64,000 nt of DNA from the NCBI GenBank assembly GCA_947623745.1, contig CANQHN010000002.1:62001-126000 (forward strand), read 5' to 3'. The notes under the pieces are model-generated. The model saw only the letters and a list, made by a program, of their open reading frames with translations. It did not search any database and had not been told where the DNA came from. Within the stretch, counting starts at the first letter, position 1, and each line of letters starts with the position of its first letter. This stretch comes from an uncultured Oscillospiraceae bacterium. Lineage in GTDB: Bacteria > Bacillota > Clostridia > Oscillospirales > Oscillospiraceae. Made by a program: the position numbers and the translations under genes. Shown here in pieces: positions 25,125-32,950 of this stretch.

Positions 25125-25994
25125 TCAAAGGGTGCGGATAGAGGAGATGCTGTCCGAGATCTGGCGGGAGACGGCGGGGTTGTTCATGGTATACAGGTGT
25201 ATGCCGTCCACACCGCTGGCGATCAGGTCGGAGATCTGGTCGATGGCGTAGGCGATGCCGGCCTCCCGCAGGGCCTGGGGGTGGTCGCCGTAGCGGGCCA
25301 GGATACGGGTGAGCTTGCGGGGCATACTGGCGCCGCACAGGGACACCATGCGCTGGATGGAGGAGGCGCTGAGCACCGGCATGATGCCCGCCTCGATGGG
25401 GACGCCGATGCCCGCGATGCGGCACCGCTCCAGGAAGCGGTAGAAATCCTCGTTGTCGAAAAACAGCTGGCTGACCAGGTGCTCCGCCCCGGCGTCCACC
25501 TTCTGCTTGAGGTAGCGGATATCGCTGACCGGGTCGGGGCTCTCCGGGTGCCCCTCGGGGTAGCAGGCGGCGGAGATGCCGATGCCGCTGCGGGCGCGGA
25601 TATAGGCGACCAGCTCATCGGCGTGGGTGAAGTCGGTCTTGGGCGGGTAGTCCGGGTTCACGTCCCCCCGCAGGGCCAGGATGTTGTCCACCCCGTCCTG
25701 CTTGAGCTGCTCCAGCAGCAGGTCCACATCCCCCTTGTCCGCGCCGACGCAGGTCAGGTGGGCCATGGCGGGGATGTGGTACTGGTTTTCAATGATGGAC
25801 GCGATCTCCCGGGTGGTCTGGTGGACCCGGGCGGCCCCGCCGGCGCCGAAGGTGACGCTGATGAAATCCGGACGGATATCCTTCAGGCCGTCCAGCGTCT
25901 TATAGATGCTCTCCACGGGGGTGTCCTTTTTGGGCGGGAACACCTCGCAGGAAAAGACGGTCCTGCCTTTTCCAAACAGTTGGCTGATCTTCAT
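25125..25994 (-). CDS. metF: Methylenetetrahydrofolate reductase
   Basis: 289 residues. TIM-barrel flavoprotein reducing 5,10-methylene-THF to 5-methyl-THF for methionine synthesis. Motifs SCEVFPPK (active-site Glu), SVTFGAGG, HLTCVGAD, LALRGDVNPD, SQLFFDNEDFYRF and AGIMPVLS. Start set at ATG 25994 with AGAGGAG upstream; the long frame to 26213 crosses the promoter. No SAM riboswitch is visible in the short leader. Confidence 0.95.
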   Translation of the reverse strand: MKISQLFGKGRTVFSCEVFPPKKDTPVESIYKTLDGLKDIRPDFISVTFGAGGAARVHQTTREIASIIENQYHIPAMAHLTCVGADKGDVDLLLEQLKQDGVDNILALRGDVNPDYPPKTDFTHADELVAYIRARSGIGISAACYPEGHPESPDPVSDIRYLKQKVDAGAEHLVSQLFFDNEDFYRFLERCRIAGIGVPIEAGIMPVLSASSIQRMVSLCGASMPRKLTRILARYGDHPQALREAGIAYAIDQISDLIASGVDGIHLYTMNNPAVSRQISDSISSIRTL

Positions 25995-26058
25995 GGGGGA
26001 ACTCCTCTCTCTGTCTGCGCGCGGCCCGGCCGCGGCTGTGATGTGGTCCAGCAGGTGG

Positions 26059-26087
26059 ATTATAGCAGAAGAAAAGCAATATTTCAA
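26059..26087 (-). promoter_or_regulatory. Promoter of metF-tcdA
   Basis: TTGAAA, 17-bp spacer, TATAAT preceded by TGC. Confidence 0.75.
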
Positions 26088-26126
26088 CGGATATCGCCGC
26101 CGCTGGCGCAAATGATACACAGGGGC

Positions 26127-26155
26127 TTGACAAAATACGGCCCCGGTGCTAAACT
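26127..26155 (+). promoter_or_regulatory. Promoter of oadB-like unit
   Basis: TTGACA (26127-26132), 17-bp spacer, TAAACT (26150-26155). Confidence 0.7.
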
Positions 26156-26161
26156 GTGGGG

Positions 26162-26301
26162 CGCAAAGGGGAGTAGTCGGCGCGCCGGGTGCGCGCGGCA
26201 AACCAACAAGCATGTGCGGCCCCTCCTTGGGTCGAGGCCGCTCTGGTTTTGCCTTAATTGACCAGACCTGCGTTCCTGTTGGGGCGCGGGTCTGTTTTTT
26301 T
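26162..26301 (+). promoter_or_regulatory. Riboswitch-like leader, possibly yybP-ykoY (Mn2+) class
   Basis: Begins CAAAGGGGAGTAG (GGGGAGTAG at 26168-26176), the conserved start of the yybP-ykoY manganese riboswitch. A nested arm pairs GGCAAACCA with TGGTTTTGCC and GCGGCC (26216-26221) with GGCCGC (26236-26241). It ends in a strong terminator (26263-26272 with 26285-26294, then T7). The class assignment rests on the short motif and is uncertain. A sodium-sensing RNA would also suit the downstream gene. Confidence 0.5.
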
Positions 26302-26352
26302 CAGGCGGTCCCCGCAGCACACAGGAGAACGACCGGGAAAGGGATGTTGGAT

Positions 26353-27489
26353 ATGAGTTTCTTGTGGCAGAGCGCGCTGTCGGTGACCTGGCAGCAGCTG
26401 GTGATGTACGCGGTGGGAGGCATACTGATCTACCTGGCGGTGGAGAAGGGGTTTGAGCCGGCCCTCCTTATGCCCATGGGCTTCGGGGCGATCCTGGTCA
26501 ACCTCCCCCTGTCCGGGGTCATCAACCAGTTCAGCCAGGGGGTGGGCGAGACCCACGGCATCATCCAGTGGCTGTTTGAGACGGGCATCGAGGCCAGCGA
26601 GGCCATGCCCATCCTGCTGTTCATCGGCATCGGCGCCATGATCGACTTCGGCCCCCTGCTGGCCAACCCCAAGCTGTTCCTGTGCGGCGCGGCGGCCCAG
26701 GCGGGCATCTTCCTGACCATCATCATCGCCGCCGCCCTGGGCTTCGACCTGAAGGACGCGGCCTCCATCGGCATCATCGGCGCGGCGGACGGCCCCACCT
26801 CCATCCTGGTCTCCCAGGTGCTCCACAGTAACTACGTGGGGGCCATCGCCGTGGCGGCCTACTCCTACATGGCCCTGGTGCCCATCATCCAGCCCTTCGC
26901 CATCAAGCTGGTGACCACACAGAAGGACCGGGCCATGCGGATGCCCTACACCGCCCAGAGCGTGTCCCGGCGCACCCGCATCCTCTTCCCCATCGTGGTA
27001 TCGGTGGTGGCGGGATTTGTGGCGCCGGCGTCGGTGGCCCTGGTGGGTTTCCTTATGTTCGGCAACCTGATTCGGGAGTGCGGCGTGCTCTCCTCCCTGT
27101 CCCAGACAGCCCAAAACGAGCTGGCCAACCTCATCACCCTGCTGCTGGGCATCACCATCGCCTTCTCCATGCGGGCCGACCAGTTCGTCCGGCCGGAGAC
27201 GCTGATGATCATGTGCCTGGGGCTCGTGGCCTTCGTGCTGGACTCGGTGGTGGGCGTGCTGTTCGTGAAGGTCCTCAATCTGTTCACGAAAAGCAAGATC
27301 AACCCCATGATCGGCGCGGCCGGCATCTCCGCCTTCCCCATGTCCTCCCGGGTCATCGAGAAGCTGGGCCAGCAGGCCGACCCCCAGAACCACCTGCTCA
27401 TGCACGCGGTGGCGGCCAATGTCTCCGGGCAGATCGCCTCGGTGGTGGCCGGCGGCGTGGTGCTGCAGTACTTCACCAATTTAGGATAA
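26353..27489 (+). CDS. Sodium-translocating decarboxylase beta subunit (OadB/GcdB family)
   Basis: 378 residues with about eleven hydrophobic segments. Family motifs: GAILVNLPL, LLFIGIGAMIDFGPLLANP, GIIGAADGPTSILVSQVL (the Na+-site region, Asp in GAADGPTS), and GAAGISAFPMSSRVI near the end. In classical systems this subunit drives Na+ export using decarboxylation of oxaloacetate, methylmalonyl-CoA or glutaconyl-CoA. No carboxyltransferase subunit is encoded nearby. ATG 26353 was taken because AAAGGG is 9 bases upstream; ATG 26344 is also possible. Confidence 0.9.
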   Translation: MSFLWQSALSVTWQQLVMYAVGGILIYLAVEKGFEPALLMPMGFGAILVNLPLSGVINQFSQGVGETHGIIQWLFETGIEASEAMPILLFIGIGAMIDFGPLLANPKLFLCGAAAQAGIFLTIIIAAALGFDLKDAASIGIIGAADGPTSILVSQVLHSNYVGAIAVAAYSYMALVPIIQPFAIKLVTTQKDRAMRMPYTAQSVSRRTRILFPIVVSVVAGFVAPASVALVGFLMFGNLIRECGVLSSLSQTAQNELANLITLLLGITIAFSMRADQFVRPETLMIMCLGLVAFVLDSVVGVLFVKVLNLFTKSKINPMIGAAGISAFPMSSRVIEKLGQQADPQNHLLMHAVAANVSGQIASVVAGGVVLQYFTNLG

Positions 27490-27502
27490 GGAGGGCGGAA
27501 CG

Positions 27503-27631
27503 ATGAATCTTGACAATGTGCTCCAGGCCGTGGTCATGCTGGGCCAGGGGATGGCGGGCATCTTCGTGGTGCTGGGCGTTATCGCCCTGCTGGTGCTGCT
27601 GATGCACAAACTGGACGACCGAAAAAAGTGA
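27503..27631 (+). CDS. OadG-like single-span membrane peptide
   Basis: 42 residues starting MNLDNVLQAVVMLGQGMAG, followed by one membrane helix (about 18-35) and a charged end HKLDDRKK. RBS AAGGAGGG 6 bases before ATG. Size, topology and position directly after the beta subunit (13-base gap) fit the gamma subunit (OadG) of Na+-pumping decarboxylases, which anchors the complex. Too short for confident sequence assignment. Confidence 0.65.
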   Translation: MNLDNVLQAVVMLGQGMAGIFVVLGVIALLVLLMHKLDDRKK

Positions 27632-27647
27632 TAACAGCTCCCTTCCG

Positions 27648-27676
27648 GCGGCCTCCCTTCGGGGAGGCCGCTTTTT
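27648..27676 (+). terminator. Terminator of oadB-oadG-like unit
   Basis: 10-bp stem (27648-27657 with 27662-27671) and a T5 tail. Its 3' edge touches the end of the converging small gene. Confidence 0.85.
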
Positions 27677-27945
27677 CACAGCCAGTCGTCCACCACGTCC
27701 CGCAGGGAGGCTGGCCCGACCTGGCAGCGGGCCAGCTGGGCCAGCAGCTCCTGGACCCGCGGCGCGCTGGTGGTCAGGCCAGGGACGCTCACGCTCTCGC
27801 CGTCCGCCTCCTCCACCCGCACGCCGTAGTTCTCACAGGCGAACCGCCCCGCCTCCACCTGCTCTACCAGCAGGAAATAGCGAAATTCCCTCCGCCTTCC
27901 GCTCTCATCCACCACCGCGCAGACGTCTGTTTTCAATTCCATCAT
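27676..27945 (-). CDS. DUF6514-like small protein
   Basis: 89 residues, soluble. Begins MMELKTDVCAVVDESGRRREF and ends TPASLRDVVDDWL-like (here GPASLRDVVDDWL), a closing motif I associate with DUF6514 proteins of Oscillospiraceae. Function unknown. ATG 27945 is preceded by GGGGGAGG; the longer frame to 28479 is antisense to spoVAD and was rejected. Confidence 0.65.
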   Translation of the reverse strand: MMELKTDVCAVVDESGRRREFRYFLLVEQVEAGRFACENYGVRVEEADGESVSVPGLTTSAPRVQELLAQLARCQVGPASLRDVVDDWL

Positions 27946-28145
27946 ATTGTGGTCCTCCCCCTGTTTTTTTAATTTGAACACATTATATAGTGCTCCTGCA
28001 AAAAAGGAAAGAGAAATCGACCGCAGGATATGACACGGTTCGGGACGGTTCGGGGCGGCCGCTGGGGAACGGGTGCGGAGCCCGTCGGAACGTGCGGTAT
28101 AATGGGGAAAATTTCCAGATGAGACCGCAGGCGCCGCGGCCGGAC

Positions 28146-28174
28146 ACATAAAAAAGAGGCCCCAGCGCATACTA
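28146..28174 (+). promoter_or_regulatory. Candidate sigma-G (forespore) promoter of spoVAD
   Basis: ACATA (28146-28150), 17-bp spacer, CATACTA (28168-28174), matching the sigma-G -10 pattern CATNNTA. It sits 30 bases before spoVAD, and spoVA operons are sigma-G controlled in Bacillus. The upstream TATAAT at 28098 has no good -35. Confidence 0.45.
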
Positions 28175-28204
28175 GCCCTGATTCTGTTTGCGAGGTGAGG
28201 TCCT

Positions 28205-29221
28205 ATGACCGCGAAAAAGCTGGGGCGGCAGACGGCGGCGCTGGCATATCCCCCCTCCTTTGCCGGGCACGCCAACGTGGTGGGCAAAAAGGAGGGCCAG
28301 GGGCCGCTGGCCGCCTCCTTCGATTTCATCGGGAATGACGACACCTTCGGGGAGGCCACCTGGGAGAAGTCGGAGCAGGCCATGCAGAAGCAGGCCCTGG
28401 CCCTGGCTCTGGACAAGGCCGGCCAGCCGGCCTCCAGCCTGGACTGGCTGTTCGCCGGGGATCTGCTGAACCAGTGCATCAGCTCCTCCTTCGCCGCCCG
28501 GGGACAGGACGCGCCCTACTTCGGGCTGTACGGCGCCTGCTCCACCATGGGCGAGGGGCTGGCCCTGGCCGCCATGCTGCTGGACGGCGGGTTCGGGGCG
28601 TGGGCCGGGGTGGTCGCCTCCTCCCACTTCTGCTCGGCGGAGCGGCAGTACCGCAACCCGCTGGAGTACGGCGCCCAGCGCGCCCCCACCACCCAGTGGA
28701 CCGCCACCGCCGCCGGGGCGGCCATCCTGGCCCGGGAGGGCCCGGGGCCCTATCTCACCCACGTGACGGCGGGCAAAATCGTGGACAGGGGCATCACCGA
28801 CACCAACAACATGGGCGCGGCCATGGCCCCCGCGGCATACGAGACGCTGAAGGCCCACTTCCAGGACACCGGGCGCGCCCCGGAGGACTACGACCTGATC
28901 GTCACCGGCGACCTGGGAAGGCTGGGCAGCGAGCTGCTGGAGGAGCTGTTCCGGCGGGACGGGGTGGAGCTGGCCCCCCGGCACACCGACTGCGGCCTGC
29001 TCCTCTACGATATCGAGGCCCAGGACACCCACTGCGGCGGCTCGGGCTGCGGGTGCTGCGCGGCGGTGCTCACCGGGTACCTGCTCAACGGGATGCGGGC
29101 CGGGACGTGGAACAACATCCTTTTCTGCCCCACCGGGGCCCTCCACTCCCCCACCACCGCCTTCCAGAAGGAGTCCATCCCCGGCATCTGTCACGCCGTG
29201 ACCATTTCCAACACGAGGTAA
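28205..29221 (+). CDS. spoVAD: Stage V sporulation protein AD
   Basis: 338 residues, a thiolase-like fold without catalysis. Motifs: FIGNDDTFGEATWEKSEQ, FAGDLLNQCISSSF, YGACSTMGE, VVASSHFCSAERQYRNP and HTDCGLLLYD. SpoVAD binds dipicolinic acid and is needed for DPA uptake in sporulation. RBS GAGGTGAGG. The gene normally follows spoVAC, but no spoVAC precedes it here. spoVAE follows after 12 bases. Confidence 0.96.
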   Translation: MTAKKLGRQTAALAYPPSFAGHANVVGKKEGQGPLAASFDFIGNDDTFGEATWEKSEQAMQKQALALALDKAGQPASSLDWLFAGDLLNQCISSSFAARGQDAPYFGLYGACSTMGEGLALAAMLLDGGFGAWAGVVASSHFCSAERQYRNPLEYGAQRAPTTQWTATAAGAAILAREGPGPYLTHVTAGKIVDRGITDTNNMGAAMAPAAYETLKAHFQDTGRAPEDYDLIVTGDLGRLGSELLEELFRRDGVELAPRHTDCGLLLYDIEAQDTHCGGSGCGCCAAVLTGYLLNGMRAGTWNNILFCPTGALHSPTTAFQKESIPGICHAVTISNTR

Positions 29222-29233
29222 GGAGGAGCGACC

Positions 29234-29590
29234 GTGGAGTATTTGAAAGCGTTCCTGTGCGGCGGCCTGCTGTGCGCCGTGGGACAGATCCTCATCGACA
29301 AGACGTCCCTGACCCCCGCCAAGATCCTGGTGTCCTACGTCACCGCCGGGGTCCTCTTGGGCGCGGTGGGCCTGTACCAGCCCCTCATCGACTGGGCTGG
29401 GGCCGGGGCCACGGTGCCCCTGACGGGATTCGGCAGCCTGCTGGCCAAAGGGGTCCGGCAGGCGGTGGCGGAAAACGGCCTGCTGGGCGCCCTCACCGGG
29501 GGCATGACCTCCACCGCCGGCGGGATCACGGCGGCGGTCTTTTTCGGGTTCCTGGCGGCGCTGGTATTCAAGTCAAAGCCAAAAAGCTGA
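29234..29590 (+). CDS. spoVAE: Stage V sporulation protein AE
   Basis: 118 residues with about four membrane helices, the size of SpoVAE(b). Begins MEYLKAFLCGGLLCAVGQILIDKT, then KILVSYVTAGVLLGAVGLY, and PLTGFGSLLAKGV, all typical of the SpoVAC/SpoVAE channel family. GTG start with AAGGAGG upstream. Part of the DPA channel in the spore inner membrane. Confidence 0.92.
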   Translation: MEYLKAFLCGGLLCAVGQILIDKTSLTPAKILVSYVTAGVLLGAVGLYQPLIDWAGAGATVPLTGFGSLLAKGVRQAVAENGLLGALTGGMTSTAGGITAAVFFGFLAALVFKSKPKS

Positions 29591-29593
29591 AAA

Positions 29594-29626
29594 GAGCGCG
29601 GGCCGCTTCCGGCGGCCCGCGCTCTC
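29594..29626. terminator. Terminator between spoVAE and cysK
   Basis: GAGCGCGGGCCGC/GCGGCCCGCGCTC stem with a TTTT tail leftward; it serves cysK and probably spoVAE. Confidence 0.75.
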
Positions 29627-29640
29627 TCCGTGCTCAGTGG

Positions 29641-30573
29641 TCAATCGGAGAACAAGGGGGTAGACAGGTAGCGGTCGCCGGTGTCGGGCAGCAGGGCCAC
29701 GATGGTCTTGCCCTCGTTCTCCGGCCGCTTGGCCAGCTGGATGGCCGCCCACAGCGCGGCGCCGGAGGAGATGCCCACCAGCACGCCCTCGGTCCGGCCC
29801 ACCAGCTTTCCGGCGGCAAAGGCGTCGTCGTTCTCCACGGCGATGATCTCGTCATATACGGCGGTGTTCAGCACATCGGGCACAAAACCAGCGCCGATGC
29901 CCTGGATCTTGTGGGAACCGGCGGTCCCCTTGGTGAGCACCGGGGAGGACGCCGGCTCCACCCCCACCACCTGCACCGCGGGCTTCTTCTCCTTCAGGTA
30001 CTCGCCCACACCGGTGACGGTGCCGCCGGTGCCGATGCCGGCCACGAAGATGTCCACCTGGCCGTCGGTGTCGGCCCAGATCTCAGGTCCGGTCGTCGCC
30101 TTATGGGCGGCGGGGTTGGCCGGGTTGACAAACTGGCCGGGGATGAAGCTGTTGGGGAGCTCCGCGGCCAGCTCGTCGGCCTTGGCGATGGCCCCCTTCA
30201 TGCCCTTGGCCCCGTCGGTGAGAACCAGCTCCGCGCCGTAGGCCTTCATCAGCTGGCGGCGCTCCACGCTCATGGTTTCGGGCATGACGATGATGATCCG
30301 GTAGCCCCGGGCGGCGGCCACGCTGGCCAGGCCGATGCCGGTGTTGCCGGAGGTGGGCTCGATGATGACGGAGCCGGGCTTGAGCCTTCCGCTGGCCTCG
30401 GCGTCGTCGATCATGGCCTTGGCGATGCGGTCCTTCACGCTGCCCGCGGGGTTGAAGTACTCCAGCTTGCCCAGCAGCCTGGCCTTCAGGCCCTCCTGCT
30501 TCTCGATGTGGACCAGCTCCAGCAGCGGGGTGTTGCCGATCAACTGGTCGGCGGATGTGTAGATCTTGCTCAT
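29641..30573 (-). CDS. cysK: Cysteine synthase (O-acetylserine sulfhydrylase)
   Basis: 310 residues. PLP enzyme: Lys in [12 protein letters not shown], substrate loop [11 protein letters not shown], phosphate loop GTGGTVTG, and SSGAAL near the C-terminus. Makes cysteine from O-acetylserine and sulfide. ATG 30573 was chosen (GGAGGT upstream) over 30594. Between promoter and gene lies an AACCT-N7-AGGTT dyad that resembles the site before iscS, next to an Rrf2-type regulator gene, so repression by that protein is likely. Confidence 0.95.
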   Translation of the reverse strand: MSKIYTSADQLIGNTPLLELVHIEKQEGLKARLLGKLEYFNPAGSVKDRIAKAMIDDAEASGRLKPGSVIIEPTSGNTGIGLASVAAARGYRIIIVMPETMSVERRQLMKAYGAELVLTDGAKGMKGAIAKADELAAELPNSFIPGQFVNPANPAAHKATTGPEIWADTDGQVDIFVAGIGTGGTVTGVGEYLKEKKPAVQVVGVEPASSPVLTKGTAGSHKIQGIGAGFVPDVLNTAVYDEIIAVENDDAFAAGKLVGRTEGVLVGISSGAALWAAIQLAKRPENEGKTIVALLPDTGDRYLSTPLFSD

Positions 30574-30605
30574 GACGGTGACCTCCTGTATCAATAAATT
30601 TTATT

Positions 30606-30622
30606 AACCTATCTTTCAGGTT
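30606..30622. promoter_or_regulatory. Candidate Rrf2-family operator at cysK
   Basis: AACCT (30606-30610), 7 bases, AGGTT (30618-30622), just downstream of the cysK -10. Read leftward it contains GATAGGTTA, a 9-mer also present before iscS. Confidence 0.5.
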
Positions 30623-30633
30623 GGTATATAGGG

Positions 30634-30662
30634 ATTATAGCGTCCTGCCCTTCCCTTGTCAA
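30634..30662 (-). promoter_or_regulatory. Consensus promoter of cysK
   Basis: TTGACA, 17-bp spacer, TATAAT: a perfect sigma-A promoter, usual for a gene held down by a repressor. Confidence 0.85.
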
Positions 30663-30706
30663 GGGGGTCCGCGATAAATATTCCGGGATATCCCCATAAA
30701 TTTTTA

Positions 30707-30735
30707 TTGAATTACTACAAACCCTGCGTTATAAT
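30707..30735 (+). promoter_or_regulatory. Promoter of first Rrf2-type regulator
   Basis: TTGAAT (30707-30712), 17-bp spacer, TATAAT (30730-30735). Confidence 0.8.
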
Positions 30736-30762
30736 AGGATAATCAGAAAGGAAGTGGGTACG

Positions 30763-31194
30763 GTGCTGATCTCCACCAAGGGGCGTTACGCGCTGCGGGT
30801 GCTGACTGACATGGCCGAACACCAATCCGACGAATATATCCCGCTGAAGGAGATCGCCCAGCGGCAGGGCATCTCGGAGAAATATCTGGAGAGCATCGTC
30901 AAGGCGCTGGTGCGCAGCGGGATGCTGGACGGCCTGCGGGGCAAGGGCGGCGGCTACCGCCTGAACCGCTCCCCCGACCAGCTCACTGTGGGCGCTATCC
31001 TGCGGCTGACGGAGGGCTCCCTGGCCCCGGTGGCCTGTTTGGAGGAAAACGCCCCGCCCTGCCAGCGGATGGCCGAGTGCCGCACCCTGCCCATGTGGCA
31101 GGGGCTGGATAAGGTCATCGCCGACTACCTGGAGCGGTTCACCATAGCCGACCTGATGCGGCAGGACCAGCCGGGAGACAACTACATCATATAA
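30763..31194 (+). CDS. Rrf2-family regulator with three conserved cysteines (IscR-like), copy 1
   Basis: 143 residues. Winged-helix opening MLISTKGRYALRVLTDMAEH, recognition region GISEKYLESIVKAL, wing GLRGKGGGYRL. A Cys triad (ACL...PPC...AEC; spacing 9 and 6) in the loop matches the Fe-S-binding cysteines of IscR, whereas CymR lacks them. It probably senses Fe-S or cysteine status. GTG 30763 lies 8 bases after AAAGGAAG. Divergent from cysK; about two-thirds identical by eye to the copy at 34352. Confidence 0.88.
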   Translation: MLISTKGRYALRVLTDMAEHQSDEYIPLKEIAQRQGISEKYLESIVKALVRSGMLDGLRGKGGGYRLNRSPDQLTVGAILRLTEGSLAPVACLEENAPPCQRMAECRTLPMWQGLDKVIADYLERFTIADLMRQDQPGDNYII

Positions 31195-31198
31195 AAAC

Positions 31199-31236
31199 TG
31201 TGGGGCGCCCCTTTGGGAGCGCCCCGCAGTTTTTTA
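31199..31236. terminator. Bidirectional terminator
   Basis: CTGTGGGGCGC.../...GCGCCCCGCAG stem followed by T6 rightward and CAG-rich A/T leftward; shared by the regulator and the aldo/keto reductase gene. Confidence 0.8.
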
Positions 31237-32364
31237 CTTTTCAAAAGCCTGGGCGCATTCCTTCAGATAGTCCATCACGTCCAGCTGCTGGGGACAGGCG
31301 CTCTGACACTGTCCGCAGGACAGGCAGTCCCCCGCCCCGGTTCCGTCCTTGACGGCCCGGGCGTAATCCCGGCGGCCCTCCTCCTCCCGCTCCCACACCA
31401 GCTGCTTGTTGCGGGCGGCGAAGATATCGGGGATGGGGATGTGCTGGGGACAGCCCTCGGTGCAGTAGCTGCACGCGGTGCAGGGGATGGAGCGGACGCT
31501 GTTGATGGCCGTCTGGGCGGCGCGGATGGCGGCCAGCCCGGCCTCATCCAGGGGCTGGAAGTTCTTCATGTAGGACAGGTTGTCCTCCATCTGCTCCAGG
31601 TTGGACATGCCGGACAGAACGGTGATGACCCCGTCCAGGGAGGCGGCGTAGCGGATCGCCCAGGAGGCGTAGGAGGCCCGGCCGTCGGCGGCGGTGTCCA
31701 GCACCTTGCGCACCGCCTCGGGGGGATCGGCCAGCATCCCGCCCTTCACCGGCTCCATGATGACGATGGACTTGCCGTGCTTCCGGGCCATCTCATAGTT
31801 GGCCCGGGCGGCGATCTCGGGGTGCTCCCAGTCGGCGTAGTTGATCTGCAGCTGGACGAACTCCGCGTCCGGGTTGGCGGTGAGCAGCTGGTCCAGCAGC
31901 TCCGGCCCGGCATGGAAGGAGAATCCCCAGTGCTTGATCAGCCCCTTGGCCTTCTGCTCCCGGACGAAGTCCCAGAGGTGGTACTCGTCGTACTTTTTGT
32001 AGTTGCCGGCCTGGATGGCGTGGAGCAGGTAGTAGTCGAAATAGCCGGCGCCGGTGCGCTCCAGGCTGGTGTAGAACTGCTGCTTGGCGCTCTGCTCGTC
32101 GTGGGCCCCGGACCAGGCGCACAGCTTGGTGGCCAGGGTGAAGCTGTCCCTGGGGTAGCGCTCCACCAGGGCCTCCCGGGCGGCGCGCTCGGAGTCGCCC
32201 TTGTCATAGACATAGGCGGTGTCAAAGTAGGTCTGCCCGGCGGCCATAAAGCGGTCCACCATCTGCTTGACCTGCTCCATATCGTACTGCCCGCCCTCCA
32301 ACTTGGGCAGGCGCATCAGCCCAAAGCCCAGCTTGGGCGTGTTCTCTCCAAAGTAGCGCTCCAT
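31234..32364 (-). CDS. Aldo/keto reductase with C-terminal 4Fe-4S ferredoxin domain
   Basis: 376 residues. The barrel domain (1-280) starts GFGLMRLPK, has the catalytic Asp/Tyr pair (FDTAYVYDKG), Lys and His (HAIQAG), and GFSFHAGPELLDQLL. The C-terminal domain has two ferredoxin clusters, CTACSYCTEGCP and CLSCGQCQSACP. Such fusions are common in anaerobes, probably taking electrons from ferredoxin; the substrate is unknown. It lies between two Fe-S-type regulator genes and converges on the first. Confidence 0.9.
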   Translation of the reverse strand: MERYFGENTPKLGFGLMRLPKLEGGQYDMEQVKQMVDRFMAAGQTYFDTAYVYDKGDSERAAREALVERYPRDSFTLATKLCAWSGAHDEQSAKQQFYTSLERTGAGYFDYYLLHAIQAGNYKKYDEYHLWDFVREQKAKGLIKHWGFSFHAGPELLDQLLTANPDAEFVQLQINYADWEHPEIAARANYEMARKHGKSIVIMEPVKGGMLADPPEAVRKVLDTAADGRASYASWAIRYAASLDGVITVLSGMSNLEQMEDNLSYMKNFQPLDEAGLAAIRAAQTAINSVRSIPCTACSYCTEGCPQHIPIPDIFAARNKQLVWEREEEGRRDYARAVKDGTGAGDCLSCGQCQSACPQQLDVMDYLKECAQAFEK

Positions 32365-32469
32365 GAAAGTCGCCCCTTTCTCCGGTTTCTTCGGGTCCTA
32401 TTATACTGTATCGGTCCCAAAAAGGCAAGCTTTCCCGGGAAAACCAACAGGATTTCTCAGCGCTGGCAA

Positions 32470-32502
32470 TAAAAAAGGCCGCGCCCGCGGGCGCGGCCTT
32501 TT
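32470..32502. terminator. Terminator of iscS-iscU unit
   Basis: AAAAGGCCGCGCCC/GGGCGCGGCCTTTT symmetric stem with A and T runs on each side, active both ways. Confidence 0.85.
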
Positions 32503-32512
32503 CTGCCGTGTT

Positions 32513-32950
32513 TTACTGTTCGTCGTGCTCGTGGCAGCTCTCGCAATCGCCGCCGCACAGCAGGTCGGGGTCGTAGGCAATGCCGTTCTTGTCGTAGTAG
32601 TCCTTCACCGCCGCCTTCACTGCCTCCTCCGCCAGGACGGAGCAATGCAGCTTGTAGGCGGGCAGGCCGTCCAGAGCCTCCACCACCGCCTGGTTGGAGA
32701 GCTGGATGGCCTCCTCCACCCGCTTGCCCTTGATGAGCTCGGTGGCCATGGAGCTGGTGGCGATGGCGCTGCCGCAGCCGAAGGTCTCAAACTTCACGTC
32801 GGTGATGACGCCGTCGTCGATCTTCAGGTACATCTTCATGATGTCGCCGCACTTGGCGTTGCCCACCTCGCCCACGCCGTCGGCGTCGGGGATCTCCCCC
32901 ACGTTGCGGGGATTGCGGAAGTGGTCCATGACTTTTTCACTGTATAACAT
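32513..32950 (-). CDS. iscU: Iron-sulfur cluster scaffold IscU/NifU N-terminal type
   Basis: 145 residues. Starts [20 protein letters not shown]. The three ligand cysteines are in [15 protein letters not shown] and HCSVLAEEA. The C-terminal extra tail ([16 protein letters not shown]) has three more cysteines and two His, an unusual metal-binding-like end. Accepts sulfur from the desulfurase and builds [2Fe-2S]/[4Fe-4S] clusters. ATG 32950 overlaps the end of iscS by 14 bases. The longer frame is iscS sequence. Confidence 0.94.
   Translation of the reverse strand: MLYSEKVMDHFRNPRNVGEIPDADGVGEVGNAKCGDIMKMYLKIDDGVITDVKFETFGCGSAIATSSMATELIKGKRVEEAIQLSNQAVVEALDGLPAYKLHCSVLAEEAVKAAVKDYYDKNGIAYDPDLLCGGDCESCHEHDEQ

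Noticed and set aside
26000..26058. SAM riboswitch before metF
   Set aside because: The leader is only about 60 nt from the promoter and has no SAM-class motifs.
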